Shown here: one piece after another, positions 9,703 to 19,300 of the stretch
Position numbering within the stretch: the first letter of the stretch is position 1
Layout of the letters: each line of letters starts with the position of its first letter
Origin: Neorhodopirellula lusitana
GTDB taxonomy: Bacteria > Planctomycetota > Planctomycetia > Pirellulales > Pirellulaceae
Direction: 5' to 3'
Assembly (NCBI RefSeq): GCF_900182915.1
Contig: NZ_FXUG01000003.1
Location: 310,001-374,000 of the forward strand
Length of the DNA: 64,000 nucleotides
The notes under the pieces: generated by a model
The model's database searches: none
The model's input: the letters and a program-made list of their open reading frames with translations, nothing else
What the model was told of the DNA's origin: nothing
Program-made: the position numbers and the translations under genes

Positions 9703-10983
9703 TCAAGACTTCGCAAGCACGTCCTTATACAGGTCTCGAATGCGATCCGTCATGGTTTGATGCCGGAACTGGTCCGTGAATCGCATCTGCCCTGCCCTGC
9801 CCTGCCGTTCGCGCAAACCAGCGTCACCGACAAGCTGGCTAATCCGTTCGGCCATTCCACTGACGTCGCTTGGCTCAACCAAATAGCCCGTTTCGTCGTT
9901 GATGACCACCTCGCGAGCTCCGTCGATGTCATAACTGATCGCTGGGATTCCTGAAATCAACGCTTGTGGCAAAGCACGTGCTAAACCTTCCCGATAGGAC
10001 GCATGAACTAACAGGTCCATCGCTCCAATCAATTCGGGAACCTGAGTCGGCGGCACCAATCCAGTGAAGATGAAGTGATCGGTCAAACCGGCATCGGTGA
10101 TTTGCCTAGTAAGTGGATCACGCAGGATCCCATCGCCGACCAACAAGAAACGCACATTCGGATGACGATCGGCGACAATGCGAGCAGCATTGACGAGGTC
10201 GGCGTGACCTTTCAAATGAAAGAGCCTGGCGATCTTCCCCACAACGACATGCTCGTCTTCGATTCCGTAGGTGGCCCGAACTCGTTCACGATGCTGTCTT
10301 GCATGCAAGAACGGCTCAACATCCATCCCACTACTGATTGTCGTGAACTTGTCGCGGGGTGCGACACCCGCGTCCACCATCAGATCCGTCATCGCGTCGG
10401 CGACCGAAATCAGATGATGACATCGCTTTGCTGCCCATCGCTCACAACCAATGAAGAAGCGTCGTGCGGCCGCGGATTGATAGTCATGAAACGGTGCCCC
10501 ATGAACCGTGTGGATCACCGCAGGAACTTTCAGGCCCCACGCGATGTGGCGTCCCAACAAGCCACCCTTGGCACTATGAGTGTGTACGACATCCGGCCGA
10601 AAGTCACGAATTGCCTGGCGGAGTTCACCTGCCGCACGCCAGTCATGCATTGGGTGAATGGCTCGGCGAAGCGAATCCAGAATGCGGACCTGCACGCCAT
10701 CGATCTCAAACGCCAAGCCACCGTCGGCGCTGTGCGTCAACCGCCCTGCCCTGCCCTGCTCCGGCGGCTTCTGTTTTGCCGAGCCTTGTTTTGCCGGAAC
10801 CTGTTTTGCCGGGACCCTCGATGATTCGGAAATCCCTAAAAGGTCACCTTCGGGTCCGGTCTCTGGCCCACAAACGAGCAAAACCTCATCACCGTGTTCG
10901 GCGACGAGGTCTTGGCAGTTAAACAGTGTGTTTTCTTGGGCCCCACCGATGATCATTCGAGTGATCACATGGGCGATTTTCAT
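9703..10983 (-). CDS. GT4 family glycosyltransferase
   Basis: A 426-residue GT-B fold transferase. It has the N-terminal GGAQ motif, DVVHTHSAKGGLLGR and the retaining GT4 nucleotide-sugar motif EGLARALPQALISGIP followed by YDIDGAREVV. It probably adds a sugar to a cell-surface polysaccharide or lipid. The acceptor is unknown. Residues 57-80 form a low-complexity, basic insertion made of five-residue VPAKQ-type repeats that ordinary family members lack. It is encoded by three in-frame 15-bp DNA repeats. Two CTGCC pentamer runs also lie inside the gene. The start is ATG at 10983 without a visible Shine-Dalgarno. It lies 132 bp downstream of the sigma factor gene and may be the tail of the motility cluster. 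Confidence 0.9.
   Translation of the reverse strand: MKIAHVITRMIIGGAQENTLFNCQDLVAEHGDEVLLVCGPETGPEGDLLGISESSRVPAKQVPAKQGSAKQKPPEQGRAGRLTHSADGGLAFEIDGVQVRILDSLRRAIHPMHDWRAAGELRQAIRDFRPDVVHTHSAKGGLLGRHIAWGLKVPAVIHTVHGAPFHDYQSAAARRFFIGCERWAAKRCHHLISVADAMTDLMVDAGVAPRDKFTTISSGMDVEPFLHARQHRERVRATYGIEDEHVVVGKIARLFHLKGHADLVNAARIVADRHPNVRFLLVGDGILRDPLTRQITDAGLTDHFIFTGLVPPTQVPELIGAMDLLVHASYREGLARALPQALISGIPAISYDIDGAREVVINDETGYLVEPSDVSGMAERISQLVGDAGLRERQGRAGQMRFTDQFRHQTMTDRIRDLYKDVLAKS
10771..10815 (-). repeat. Three in-frame 15-bp tandem repeats inside the GT4 gene
   Basis: Three near-identical 15-bp units (plus-strand form YTGTTTTGCCGRRNC) lie end to end at 10771-10785, 10786-10800 and 10801-10815. 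They encode VPAKQ-VPAKQ-GSAKQ on the minus strand. Confidence 0.85.
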
Positions 10984-11115
10984 AGATGTGAATCGTGTGA
11001 TTAGTTGTGGCGAGAAAAGAACGACCCAATTTAGCCGGTCCCTTGTTCCTTGTCACCATTGCCACAACCCGCCATCGCCCCCCACGCAGTGTGAAGGGCC
11101 GACGTCAACTCTGTG

Positions 11116-11913
11116 CTAGGCACCAAACTCAAGCCGACGCACACCAAGTTGTTGTTGCAAACGATTGACGATCGACGTGTGCATTTGGCTCACTCGCGAC
11201 TCTGACAGATCAAGCGTGGCGCCGATCTCTTTCATCGTCAACTCTTCGTAATAGTAGAGAATGATGATCAGTCGTTCGTTGCGGTTGAGTCCCTTGGTGA
11301 CCAATCGCATCAAGTCCGTTTTCTGAACACGAAGAGTCGGGTCCTCACCCTTCTTGTCTTCGAGAATGTCGATTTCACGAACGTCTTTGTAGCTGTCCGT
11401 TTCGTACCATTTCTTGTTCAGCGAAACGACGCCAACCGCATTCGCTTCGGTCTGCATCTTTTCAACTTCTTTAACTTCGATTTCCATGTGATTGGAAAGC
11501 TCTTGCACAGTTGGAGCACGACCAAATCGGGCTTCCAAGGTCTTGGTGGCGACACCAAGCTTACTGGCCTTGCTGCGAACCAATCGAGGCACCCAGTCCA
11601 TTGTACGAAGCTCGTCGAGCATCGCACCGCGGATACGTGGCACACAGTAGGTTTCAAACTTCACGCCACGATCGCGGTCGTAAGCGTCAATGGCATCCAT
11701 CAAACCGAAGATACCGGCACTGATCAGGTCGTCCAATTCGACGCCGTCAGGAAGACGTTGCCAGATTCGTTCGCCGTTGTAGCGAACCAATGGCATGAAA
11801 CGCTCGACGAGTCGATTGCGGAGTCCTTCGTAATCAGGATGGTCCTTGGTGATCGCTTTGAAGGAATCCCATACTTTGATAATTTCTTCGTCGACGTTGG
11901 CGGCGGCGGGCAT
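11116..11913 (-). CDS. FliA/WhiG-type flagellar sigma factor (sigma-28 family)
   Basis: The 265-residue protein is a group 3 sigma-70 factor. Region 2 reads ELDDLISAGIFGLMDAIDAYD then FETYCVPRIRGAMLDELR, which is diagnostic of the FliA/WhiG class. Region 3 follows (ARFGRAPTVQELSNHM), and region 4 has the helix-turn-helix ELTMKEIGATLDLSESRVSQM. It should direct RNA polymerase to late flagellar promoters. I chose the ATG at 11913 because GGAGG lies five bases upstream, and the upstream in-frame ATG at 11925 lacks such a site. It is the downstream member of a cluster with flhA, flhF and a small membrane protein. I found no sigma-28-type promoter in this window. Confidence 0.92.
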   Translation of the reverse strand: MPAAANVDEEIIKVWDSFKAITKDHPDYEGLRNRLVERFMPLVRYNGERIWQRLPDGVELDDLISAGIFGLMDAIDAYDRDRGVKFETYCVPRIRGAMLDELRTMDWVPRLVRSKASKLGVATKTLEARFGRAPTVQELSNHMEIEVKEVEKMQTEANAVGVVSLNKKWYETDSYKDVREIDILEDKKGEDPTLRVQKTDLMRLVTKGLNRNERLIIILYYYEELTMKEIGATLDLSESRVSQMHTSIVNRLQQQLGVRRLEFGA

Positions 11914-11922
11914 TGAATCCTC
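11914..11922 (-). promoter_or_regulatory. Strong Shine-Dalgarno fixing the sigma factor start
   Basis: The minus strand reads GGAGGATTCA immediately before the ATG at 11913. Strong sites like this are uncommon in the window. Confidence 0.75.
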
Positions 11923-11980
11923 CATGATGATTTAAGTTAGCTGAAGCAAATGTTACGAACTTGGGCTACCCTGCCTCGTT

Positions 11981-12268
11981 TCATAACGGCTTCGTATTGG
12001 TATCTTCCGGTTTCGCCTCTGATGAATTCATCAGTTCAGCAACCCCTTCGCGATACCACTGCACTCGTTTGCGATACAAGCTTTCGACTGTATCCCGGAT
12101 CAAGTAATCCGCAATCGCTCCAGCGAGGGCTCCCACGCCTAGAAATACGATCAAAGCTATGATCGCTTCTTCAGCAACGTTCGCCGCCAATTCGCCTCGG
12201 ATCACACCACGCAGGACAACCAGTCCCATCGCGAGCGATCCAATTGAAACAGCAAGCGTTCGTATCAA
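11981..12268 (-). CDS. Small two-helix membrane protein in the flagellar cluster
   Basis: I do not recognise a named family. The 95-residue product has two predicted transmembrane helices (about residues 4-22 and 34-54, the second IIALIVFLGVGALAGAIADYL), then a charged helix (RDTVESLYRKRVQWYREGVAEL) and a polar tail. The start is TTG at 12268, supported by GGAG seven bases upstream. It lies 67 bp before the sigma factor gene and 182 bp after flhF, at the place where many bacteria carry flhG. The position suggests a motility-linked role, but sequence alone does not show one. Confidence 0.7.
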   Translation of the reverse strand: MIRTLAVSIGSLAMGLVVLRGVIRGELAANVAEEAIIALIVFLGVGALAGAIADYLIRDTVESLYRKRVQWYREGVAELMNSSEAKPEDTNTKPL

Positions 12269-12450
12269 GAGTCAACTCCAGAGATCAAGACTCGATTCAG
12301 CATTGTCACCGAATCCTGATATATCTTGTTTCCCAAATTTGTTAAACGGACTTACAAAAAATAAACTCAAGTGAGTCTGGTTCCTTGCGTTCCGCGTCAG
12401 TTCTAGTGATCGGTTCCCCGACCGTAGATTCTTTAGCGAAAAAGGTGCAA

Positions 12451-13695
12451 TTAAGCAGCTTCCCCGAATGCCGACACAGACTGGATTTCCGTCGGCATCA
12501 TTGGCAGCAGCGCCCCTACTAAATGAGGTGCGTCTGCCACAGCGATGTCGTCAGGAACCTGTTGCCCGTTCGTCACATAACTAAGCGGCATCGCATGATG
12601 ACGCTCACTAGCCGTTAGAGCCGCAAGTGCTCCGGCGGTGTGTGGTGTCTCGTCCAGCTTGGTCAAGATGACTGAGGTCGGCCCAACTGGCTGAAACCCT
12701 CGCAAGGTGGTACGTATATTTTCGCTTGAGCTGGTCGCACTCAAAACCAGATGCGTTTCATCCGGTCGCGCGGCCCTCAAGAACTCTGTAAGTTGGTCGA
12801 TCCGAGCGTCACTGCGTGGACTTCGCCCGGCTGTATCAATCAGGACAAGGTCAACGTCGCCTAGCGACTGCAATGCGGTCTGCATCTGATCTGGCTTCTC
12901 GACGACCTCCATCGGCAAGTCCATGATCTCGGCATACGCCTTGAGCTGCTGCACCGCCGCGATTCGGTAGGTATCGATCGTCAACAGCCCCACCCGACGC
13001 CTCGCTTCGATTCGAAAGCCTGCAGCGAGCTTCGCAACCGTTGTGGTTTTGCCAACTCCCGTCGGCCCCACCAAAGCCACGACATGTCGCTCACCAGGCT
13101 GGGTGCGGATCGGGCCACACAAATTCAGTTCGCGAGCGACCGCCCGCTGCAAATGTTCGAGTCGCTGTTCGGACTCCATGTATTGATCATCGACGTCGCG
13201 TAAATTCGCCGCAAAACTAGACGCGGATGCTAACCAGCGACGAATAACGGGTTCATCAACACCCGCCTGTCGCAAAGGTGAAACCAGGGGATCGATCGTC
13301 AGTGGATCGAGAGGTGCATTCGGCGACGCAACATTCAGGCGATAGTCGCTTTGACCGCTCCCAAACTGGCCCGCTGTTTCCGGATACGACGACGTTTGAT
13401 TAAGCGATCGAACGTCGTGGGGGCGGGCCCCATCGTTTAGGCGAGAGGCATTGTGCGTGTGAGCGACATCGCGAGAGTGAGCGTTGGCATCACTGTTTGT
13501 TCCGTCACCAGCGTGGCCTCCTTCGCCTTGTGGACGTAGTCCAGCCACGACTTCGACTTTTGTTCGCCCGAGCCAACCAAACCAACCATCGCGCACTTGC
13601 CGCGTATGCAGCACCGACGCATCGGGGCCCATTTGGTCCCGAATGTCGGCAAGAGCGGCTTGCAGGTTGGCTGCTTTAAATGTTCGTATCGACAT
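12451..13695 (-). CDS. flhF: Flagellar biosynthesis GTPase FlhF
   Basis: The 414-residue protein is an SRP-type GTPase that sets flagellar number and position. The N-terminus (IRTFKAANLQAALADIRDQMGPDASVL) is characteristic of the FlhF B domain. A long, polar, low-complexity linker covers about residues 60-130. The NG domain has GPTGVGKTTTVAKLA near 209-222, DTYRIAAVQQLKAYA and DTAGRSPRSD near 285. The start is the ATG at 13695, whose first base is also the last base of the flhA stop codon (TGATG), so the two genes are translationally coupled. An in-frame TTG one codon earlier is less likely. FlhG, the usual partner, is not encoded next to it. Confidence 0.95.
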   Translation of the reverse strand: MSIRTFKAANLQAALADIRDQMGPDASVLHTRQVRDGWFGWLGRTKVEVVAGLRPQGEGGHAGDGTNSDANAHSRDVAHTHNASRLNDGARPHDVRSLNQTSSYPETAGQFGSGQSDYRLNVASPNAPLDPLTIDPLVSPLRQAGVDEPVIRRWLASASSFAANLRDVDDQYMESEQRLEHLQRAVARELNLCGPIRTQPGERHVVALVGPTGVGKTTTVAKLAAGFRIEARRRVGLLTIDTYRIAAVQQLKAYAEIMDLPMEVVEKPDQMQTALQSLGDVDLVLIDTAGRSPRSDARIDQLTEFLRAARPDETHLVLSATSSSENIRTTLRGFQPVGPTSVILTKLDETPHTAGALAALTASERHHAMPLSYVTNGQQVPDDIAVADAPHLVGALLPMMPTEIQSVSAFGEAA

Positions 13696-15758
13696 CAATC
13701 ACTCACTACGCCGTGGGACTGGATTTTCGTATCTTGCGTAATCTCGTTGTACGACAACACTCGCACGCGGGGCATCGAGGAGGTCAAAATCTGACGCAGT
13801 CCCGGACGAATCCGCGGACTCACCAGAACCACCGGATGATGGCCAAGCGTGATTAGTTTCTTAACACTGGCGCTAATTTTCTCGCAAGTCGAGTCCACCG
13901 CTTGCGGACTCATTCGAACAAAAAGTCCCCGCTCAGTATGCTCAATGCCTGCGGCGATGCGGTCTTCCATCGCCGGATCCAACGCGACCACGTGCAGTTG
14001 CCCATAATCGTCGCGATAGCGTGTACTGATTGTTCGAGCCAAGCGGTGACGCACGTACTCACTCAAGAACACAGGGTCCTTCGTTTTGCCAGCATGATCG
14101 CCGAGCGTTTCCAAGATGATTGCGAGCTGACGGATCGGCACGTCTTCGCGAAGCAACATCTGCAAGACTTGCTGCACTTCGCTGATCTTCATCAATCCTG
14201 GAATCAATTCGTCCACCACAGCCGGTGCCGCCGCCTTCAATTCATCGACCAAATGTTTCGTGGCATCGCGAGTCAGCAGCTCATCGGCATGTCGTCGTGC
14301 TAGTTCTTGCAAGTGTGTTGCCAAAACAGCACCAGGTTCAACCGTCGTGTAGCCGTAGATTGCGGCTTGCTCGCGACGAATCGGATCAATCCAAACGGCT
14401 GGTTCGCCAAACGTCGGGTCCCGCGTCGCTTCGCCTTCGATCACTCCGGTCGTGTGCCCACTATCAATCGCCAACAAACGTTCTGGCAAAACCCGCTCGG
14501 TAGCCAAGGGATTGCCCGCGATCCGGATCTCATATTGGTTATCGGCCAAAGCCATGTCGTCGCGAATCCGCACTTTTGGCAAGACGATCCCAATGTCGCC
14601 AGCCATGGAATTTCGGACTCCTGTGATTCGCTGCATCAAGTCGCCACCGCGAGCTGGATCCGCTAGCGACAACAACCCTAAACCGATGGCCAATTCCATT
14701 GGGTCCACGGTCAGGTAGTCTTCCACCCGCTTGTCCGGTGGTGCTGCCGCAGCAGCAGCTTGTGCGTCGTCGGCGTTTTGCTGGTCTTGTACGTCTTGAG
14801 CCTTCGTCCGCTTCAAAACGACTGCCAGCCCCAAACACCCTGCCCCAAGTGTCGCCATGGGAATCGTCGGCAAGTTGGTCATGATCAACATCGATAGAAA
14901 AGCACCGGCAACCGCCAGCGCCTTCGGATTGCTGAACAACTGCTGCATAAACTGTTCAGGCAAGTTGGCCTTACGGGCACTCCGCGTGACCAACAAGCCA
15001 GCCGCAAGTGAGATCAAAAGGGCTGGCACCTGACTGACCAAACCATCGCCAATCGTCAGTTTGGTAAACAGCTCAGCGGCTTCACTGACGGTCATCCCGT
15101 ATCGCATGACGCCGATATACAGACCGCCCGCCACATTCACGATCGTGATCACGATCCCCGCGATCGCGTCACCGCGAACAAACTTACTGGCACCGTCCAT
15201 CGCCCCATAAAAGTCGGCTTGGTTGGCAACGTCGTCGCGGCGGGTTTGAGCTTCTTTTTCGTCGATGATCCCGGCATTCAAATCGGCGTCAATCGCCATT
15301 TGCTTACCTGGCATCCCATCCAATGCAAACCGAGCGGCCACTTCACTAATTCGAGTGGCACCCTTGGTAATCACGATGAACTGAATCAACACAATGATGA
15401 CAAAGATGATGATCCCGATCTCGATCCGGTCCCCGGCGACGAACTCGCCAAAGCCCTGGATCACCCCACCCACTGCCCCGCTATCGCCGGATTCCGTGCT
15501 GGTCAAAATTAGCCGGGTCGTCGCCACGTTCAACACGAGTCGAGCGAGCGTGGTAGCGAGCAACAGCGAAGGAAAAATGCTGAACTCAAGCGGTGTCGAG
15601 ACGTAAACCGTCGTCAACAGCACGATCACACCAACGGTGATGTTGGTCGCCAACAACAAGTCCATCAGGAACGGCGGCAGTGGCACCAAAATGACCACCA
15701 GGCACCCGATGATGCCCATTGGCAACACCAAGTCTCGGTAGCGCATTATCAAGTGCAT
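13695..15758 (-). CDS. flhA: Flagellar type III export apparatus protein FlhA
   Basis: The 687-residue protein is the large integral-membrane component of the flagellar export gate. The N-terminal half has a cluster of transmembrane helices. It includes the FHIPEP-family signature ISEVAARFALDGMPGKQMAI followed by DADLNAGIID. The C-terminal half is the cytosolic substrate-docking domain, including MKISEVQQVLQMLLREDVPI and a VVLVSPRIRPGLRQI segment near the end. I chose ATG 15758 because AAGGA lies six bases upstream and the protein then starts MHLIMRYRDLVLPMG, as family members do. The longer frame back to 15851 has no support. It overlaps flhF by one base. Confidence 0.95.
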   Translation of the reverse strand: MHLIMRYRDLVLPMGIIGCLVVILVPLPPFLMDLLLATNITVGVIVLLTTVYVSTPLEFSIFPSLLLATTLARLVLNVATTRLILTSTESGDSGAVGGVIQGFGEFVAGDRIEIGIIIFVIIVLIQFIVITKGATRISEVAARFALDGMPGKQMAIDADLNAGIIDEKEAQTRRDDVANQADFYGAMDGASKFVRGDAIAGIVITIVNVAGGLYIGVMRYGMTVSEAAELFTKLTIGDGLVSQVPALLISLAAGLLVTRSARKANLPEQFMQQLFSNPKALAVAGAFLSMLIMTNLPTIPMATLGAGCLGLAVVLKRTKAQDVQDQQNADDAQAAAAAAPPDKRVEDYLTVDPMELAIGLGLLSLADPARGGDLMQRITGVRNSMAGDIGIVLPKVRIRDDMALADNQYEIRIAGNPLATERVLPERLLAIDSGHTTGVIEGEATRDPTFGEPAVWIDPIRREQAAIYGYTTVEPGAVLATHLQELARRHADELLTRDATKHLVDELKAAAPAVVDELIPGLMKISEVQQVLQMLLREDVPIRQLAIILETLGDHAGKTKDPVFLSEYVRHRLARTISTRYRDDYGQLHVVALDPAMEDRIAAGIEHTERGLFVRMSPQAVDSTCEKISASVKKLITLGHHPVVLVSPRIRPGLRQILTSSMPRVRVLSYNEITQDTKIQSHGVVSD

Positions 15759-16322
15759 GTGCGATCCTTCGCAAAAATTCCAAAAAAGATTCAAGTTGGA
15801 CGATAGCAAGATTTCCCAGTCCAGGGCTAGATCGTTCCCAAGCCCGTACAACTCAGTTTTTCACGACAAACCGAGCTGATTTTTGCCGGGTTCAACATTC
15901 TGTTCCAGCAACACGCTTTCGTGAAAACCCGATGCGGTCGGCTGCTGGCTGAACGACGAACTCCTGCGATCGTCGTGACAAAGTGCTTTTGCTAGCAAAG
16001 CGGAGATGCTCACATTTGTGTTCTTTCGAGTCGTATTCTTCGACAACCTGTGTCCCTGCCGGATTGGGCTCGAAAACTCAGGCCGATGGCTCATGTCCAG
16101 CCCTCGTTCGCGTGAAACGAACACGAAAGGGCATCGAAGATTGCAATCACATGAAAAGCGGGATTTGCATCGAACCCCGCAAACAGCCCGCTCCAACGGC
16201 TTCCTTGAAAACTCACCGAAACCACATGGAACTTCCAGTCTGTCGATAGCGAGATCTTAATAAACGATTGCCATACTTCGCCCAAATCTTCTAGCCCCTC
16301 TAAAGAATCTGGACGAACTCTC
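15759..16322. other. Divergent intergenic region upstream of flhA and the giant exported protein
   Basis: This is a 564-bp gap between divergent genes. Apart from the flhA ribosome-binding site I see no recognisable promoter consensus, hairpin or convincing short gene. A 111-codon minus-strand frame at 15861-16196 has no protein-like features and was not called. Confidence 0.5.
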
Positions 16323-19300
16323 GTGGCAAAACGATCCCCCAAACGCCGTCGGCCCTCCTCACGTCGGTCACGCAAACTAACCGGCCTGCAAGCGTTGGAA
16401 GCCCGGCAGCTTCTCGCCTCTGACTTCTCGCTGCAACTATTGCACGCCAGTGACCTCGAAGGCGGCGTCGACGCCATTTCCGATGCACCCCACTTTGCCG
16501 CGATCGTGGATTCGTTGGAAGCGGAAGCGGAAACCCAAGGCCGCGGTTCCCTACTGGTCTCGGCCGGTGACAATTTCATCGGCGGCCCTTTCTTCAGTGC
16601 CTCGGGCGACAGTGATTTGCAAGCACCTTTGCAAGCCGCCTATCAGAATCTGTTTAGCGAACCGGGGTTAAACAACATTCGAGCGGATGGCGGCCGTGTC
16701 GACATCTCGATCATGAATATTCTTGAGTTCGACGCGTCGGCGTTGGGCAATCACGAGTTCGACTTCGGTACCGATACGCTTGGCGGGTTAATCGCTTCCG
16801 ATATTCGAGGTGACCAGTTGGGCGACGTTCGCTGGTTGGGCGCTGAGTTCCCCTACCTAAGTGCAAACCTCGACTTCTCCGCTGACCCTCATCTGTCGAG
16901 CCTGTTCACCAACGATGTGTTACCGACCACTGACTATCAATCAGATCTATCGAATCTGACGATAACTGCGTCGCAACCAAGCATTGCACCAGCAACGATC
17001 GCGACGGTGGAAGGTGAGTCAATCGCCATCATCGGTGCTACGACTCAATTGATTAGCCAAATCTCCTCGCCGGGCGGAACGGTTTCGAACGCAGGCAATT
17101 CCAACGATATGCAGGCCCTCGCCGATGTCCTAAATCCGCTGATTGCCGACATCACCAACGGAGCCGACGATATCGCTGGCACTGCGGACGATGTTGATAA
17201 GGTGATCCTTGTCAGCCACTTGCAGCAAATCTCGCTAGAACAAGAACTTGCCGGCTTGCTGCACGGTGTCGACGTGATCGTCGCGGGAGGATCGGACATG
17301 CTACTTGCAGATGCTCAAGACAATCTGCGAGCCGGAGACGTTGCTGCAGGAACCTACCCAGTTCAAACGGTCAACGCCGATAGCGATCCCACTTTGATCG
17401 TCAGCACCGATGGCGAGTACAGCTATATCGGACGACTGGTAGTCGATTTTGACGAAAACGGCATTCTGATCCCAGGAATGCTAGATGAGAATGTCAGCGG
17501 TGTATTCGCTACCGACGAAGTTGGCACTTTGGCGGTCACGGGCGCCGCCGACATCGCGACCGCGATCGCCGGAAGCGGCAAAGCGACTGCTGTCAACGAA
17601 CTTGTTCAAGCGGTCAGTGGCGTCGTTACCGACAAGGACGGTGAAATCTTTGGTTCCACGGATGTCTTCTTGGAAGGACGCCGCGCCGAAGTAAGAACGG
17701 AGGAAACCAATCTGGGCAACTTGACCGCCGACGCGAACCTGGCGGCTGCAAAACAACATGACGAAACCGTTTTGGTCTCGATCAAGAATGGTGGCGGGAT
17801 CCGTTCCGCGATCGGTTCCATTGATGGTATCACCGGACAAGCCTTGCCGACCCAGGCCAACGCGGATGCTGGAAAAGAAGCCGGCGACATTTCACAATTG
17901 GACGTGGAAAACGCGTTACGATTCGACAACGGCTTGACGCTGCTAACGGTCACCGCACTCGAACTGAAGCGTTTACTCGAACATGGTGTCGCTTCTACTG
18001 ACGCCGACGGAAACGCAACTCCAGGACAATTCCCACAGGTTTCCGGAGTGCGTTTCAGCTTCGATCCAACTCGCCCCGCCCTCGAACTGAACGACTACGC
18101 GGACGTCATCACCGAAGGCGAACGCATTCGCAGTCTTGCATTGGTTAACGAGGAAGGTGAGACCCTCGAAGTCTTGGTCCGAGACGGACAACTGGTCGCC
18201 GACCCGAATCTTGAAATTCGCGTCGTGACCTTGGATTTCCTAGCGGGCAATCCAGTTGATTCATTGATCGGCGGCGATGGATATCCCTTCCCCGCCTACG
18301 CCACCGATGTCGTGCAGTTGGACGAGGCTGGACTCGGCGAAGGCGCCTTTGCCATGTTTACATCCGGCAAAGAACAAGACGCTTTGGCGGAATACCTGAT
18401 TGCCAATCACGGCGAAGGTAATGATCCGTACCGCGACAGTGAAACCGCAGCCATACAAGATCAACGCATCCAAAACCTCGCCATCGCCCAGGACACAATC
18501 CTAACCCCATCGGCGAATGACAGTTTCAAAATCTCGGTGGCTAGCACTTTCGAAACAGGCGTGTTCGACGAGTCCGCCGCTGAGATTGTGGCCCATGACC
18601 CGCAAACTCAACGTGTGTTCTTTACCAATTCCGATGCCAACGAAATTGGCGTGCTGGACATCACCAACCCCGCATCGCCGATCGCTCTGGATCCAATCAC
18701 GTTCCCCAGCGGTACCGGAGGTGTCAACAGCGTTTCGGTTTCGCATGGCATCGTCGCTGTCGCCGTGGCCAACCAGAATCCGACCAATCCCGGTGGCGTG
18801 TTGTTTTACGACACCAACGGTGCATTCCTGGACAGCGTGACGGTAGGGGCGTTGCCCGACGCTCTGACATTCTCGCCCGATGGGAACACCGTCGTGGTTG
18901 CTGGCCAAGGCGAACCCGATGACCTCGAAGATCCCAACCCTACGGTCGATCCGATGGGAACGATCAGCGTGATTGATGTTACTCGACTGCGAAATGATGG
19001 GTTCATCACCACTTTCGACGTCACCACCCTCGACTTCACTGCCTTCGACGGTCTCGAAGACGATCTTCGAGACATGGGCGTCCGAATCTTCCCCGGACGT
19101 TCGGCTTCACGTGACATCGAACCCGAATACGCTTCCATCTCGCCGGACGGAACGAGAGCATTCGTGTCACTGCAAGAAGCCAACGCGGTGGCAGTCGTGG
19201 ATTTGATCAATCCCGCCATTTTGGAAATCCAACCGCTGGGCGTGAAAGATCACTCCGTTCCCGGCAATGGCTTGGACCCTAGCGATCGAGATGATGCGAT

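Noticed and set aside
15861..16196. 111-codon minus-strand frame upstream of flhA
   Set aside because: No domain, no signal or periodicity typical of protein, no ribosome-binding site. It lies in a divergent promoter region.
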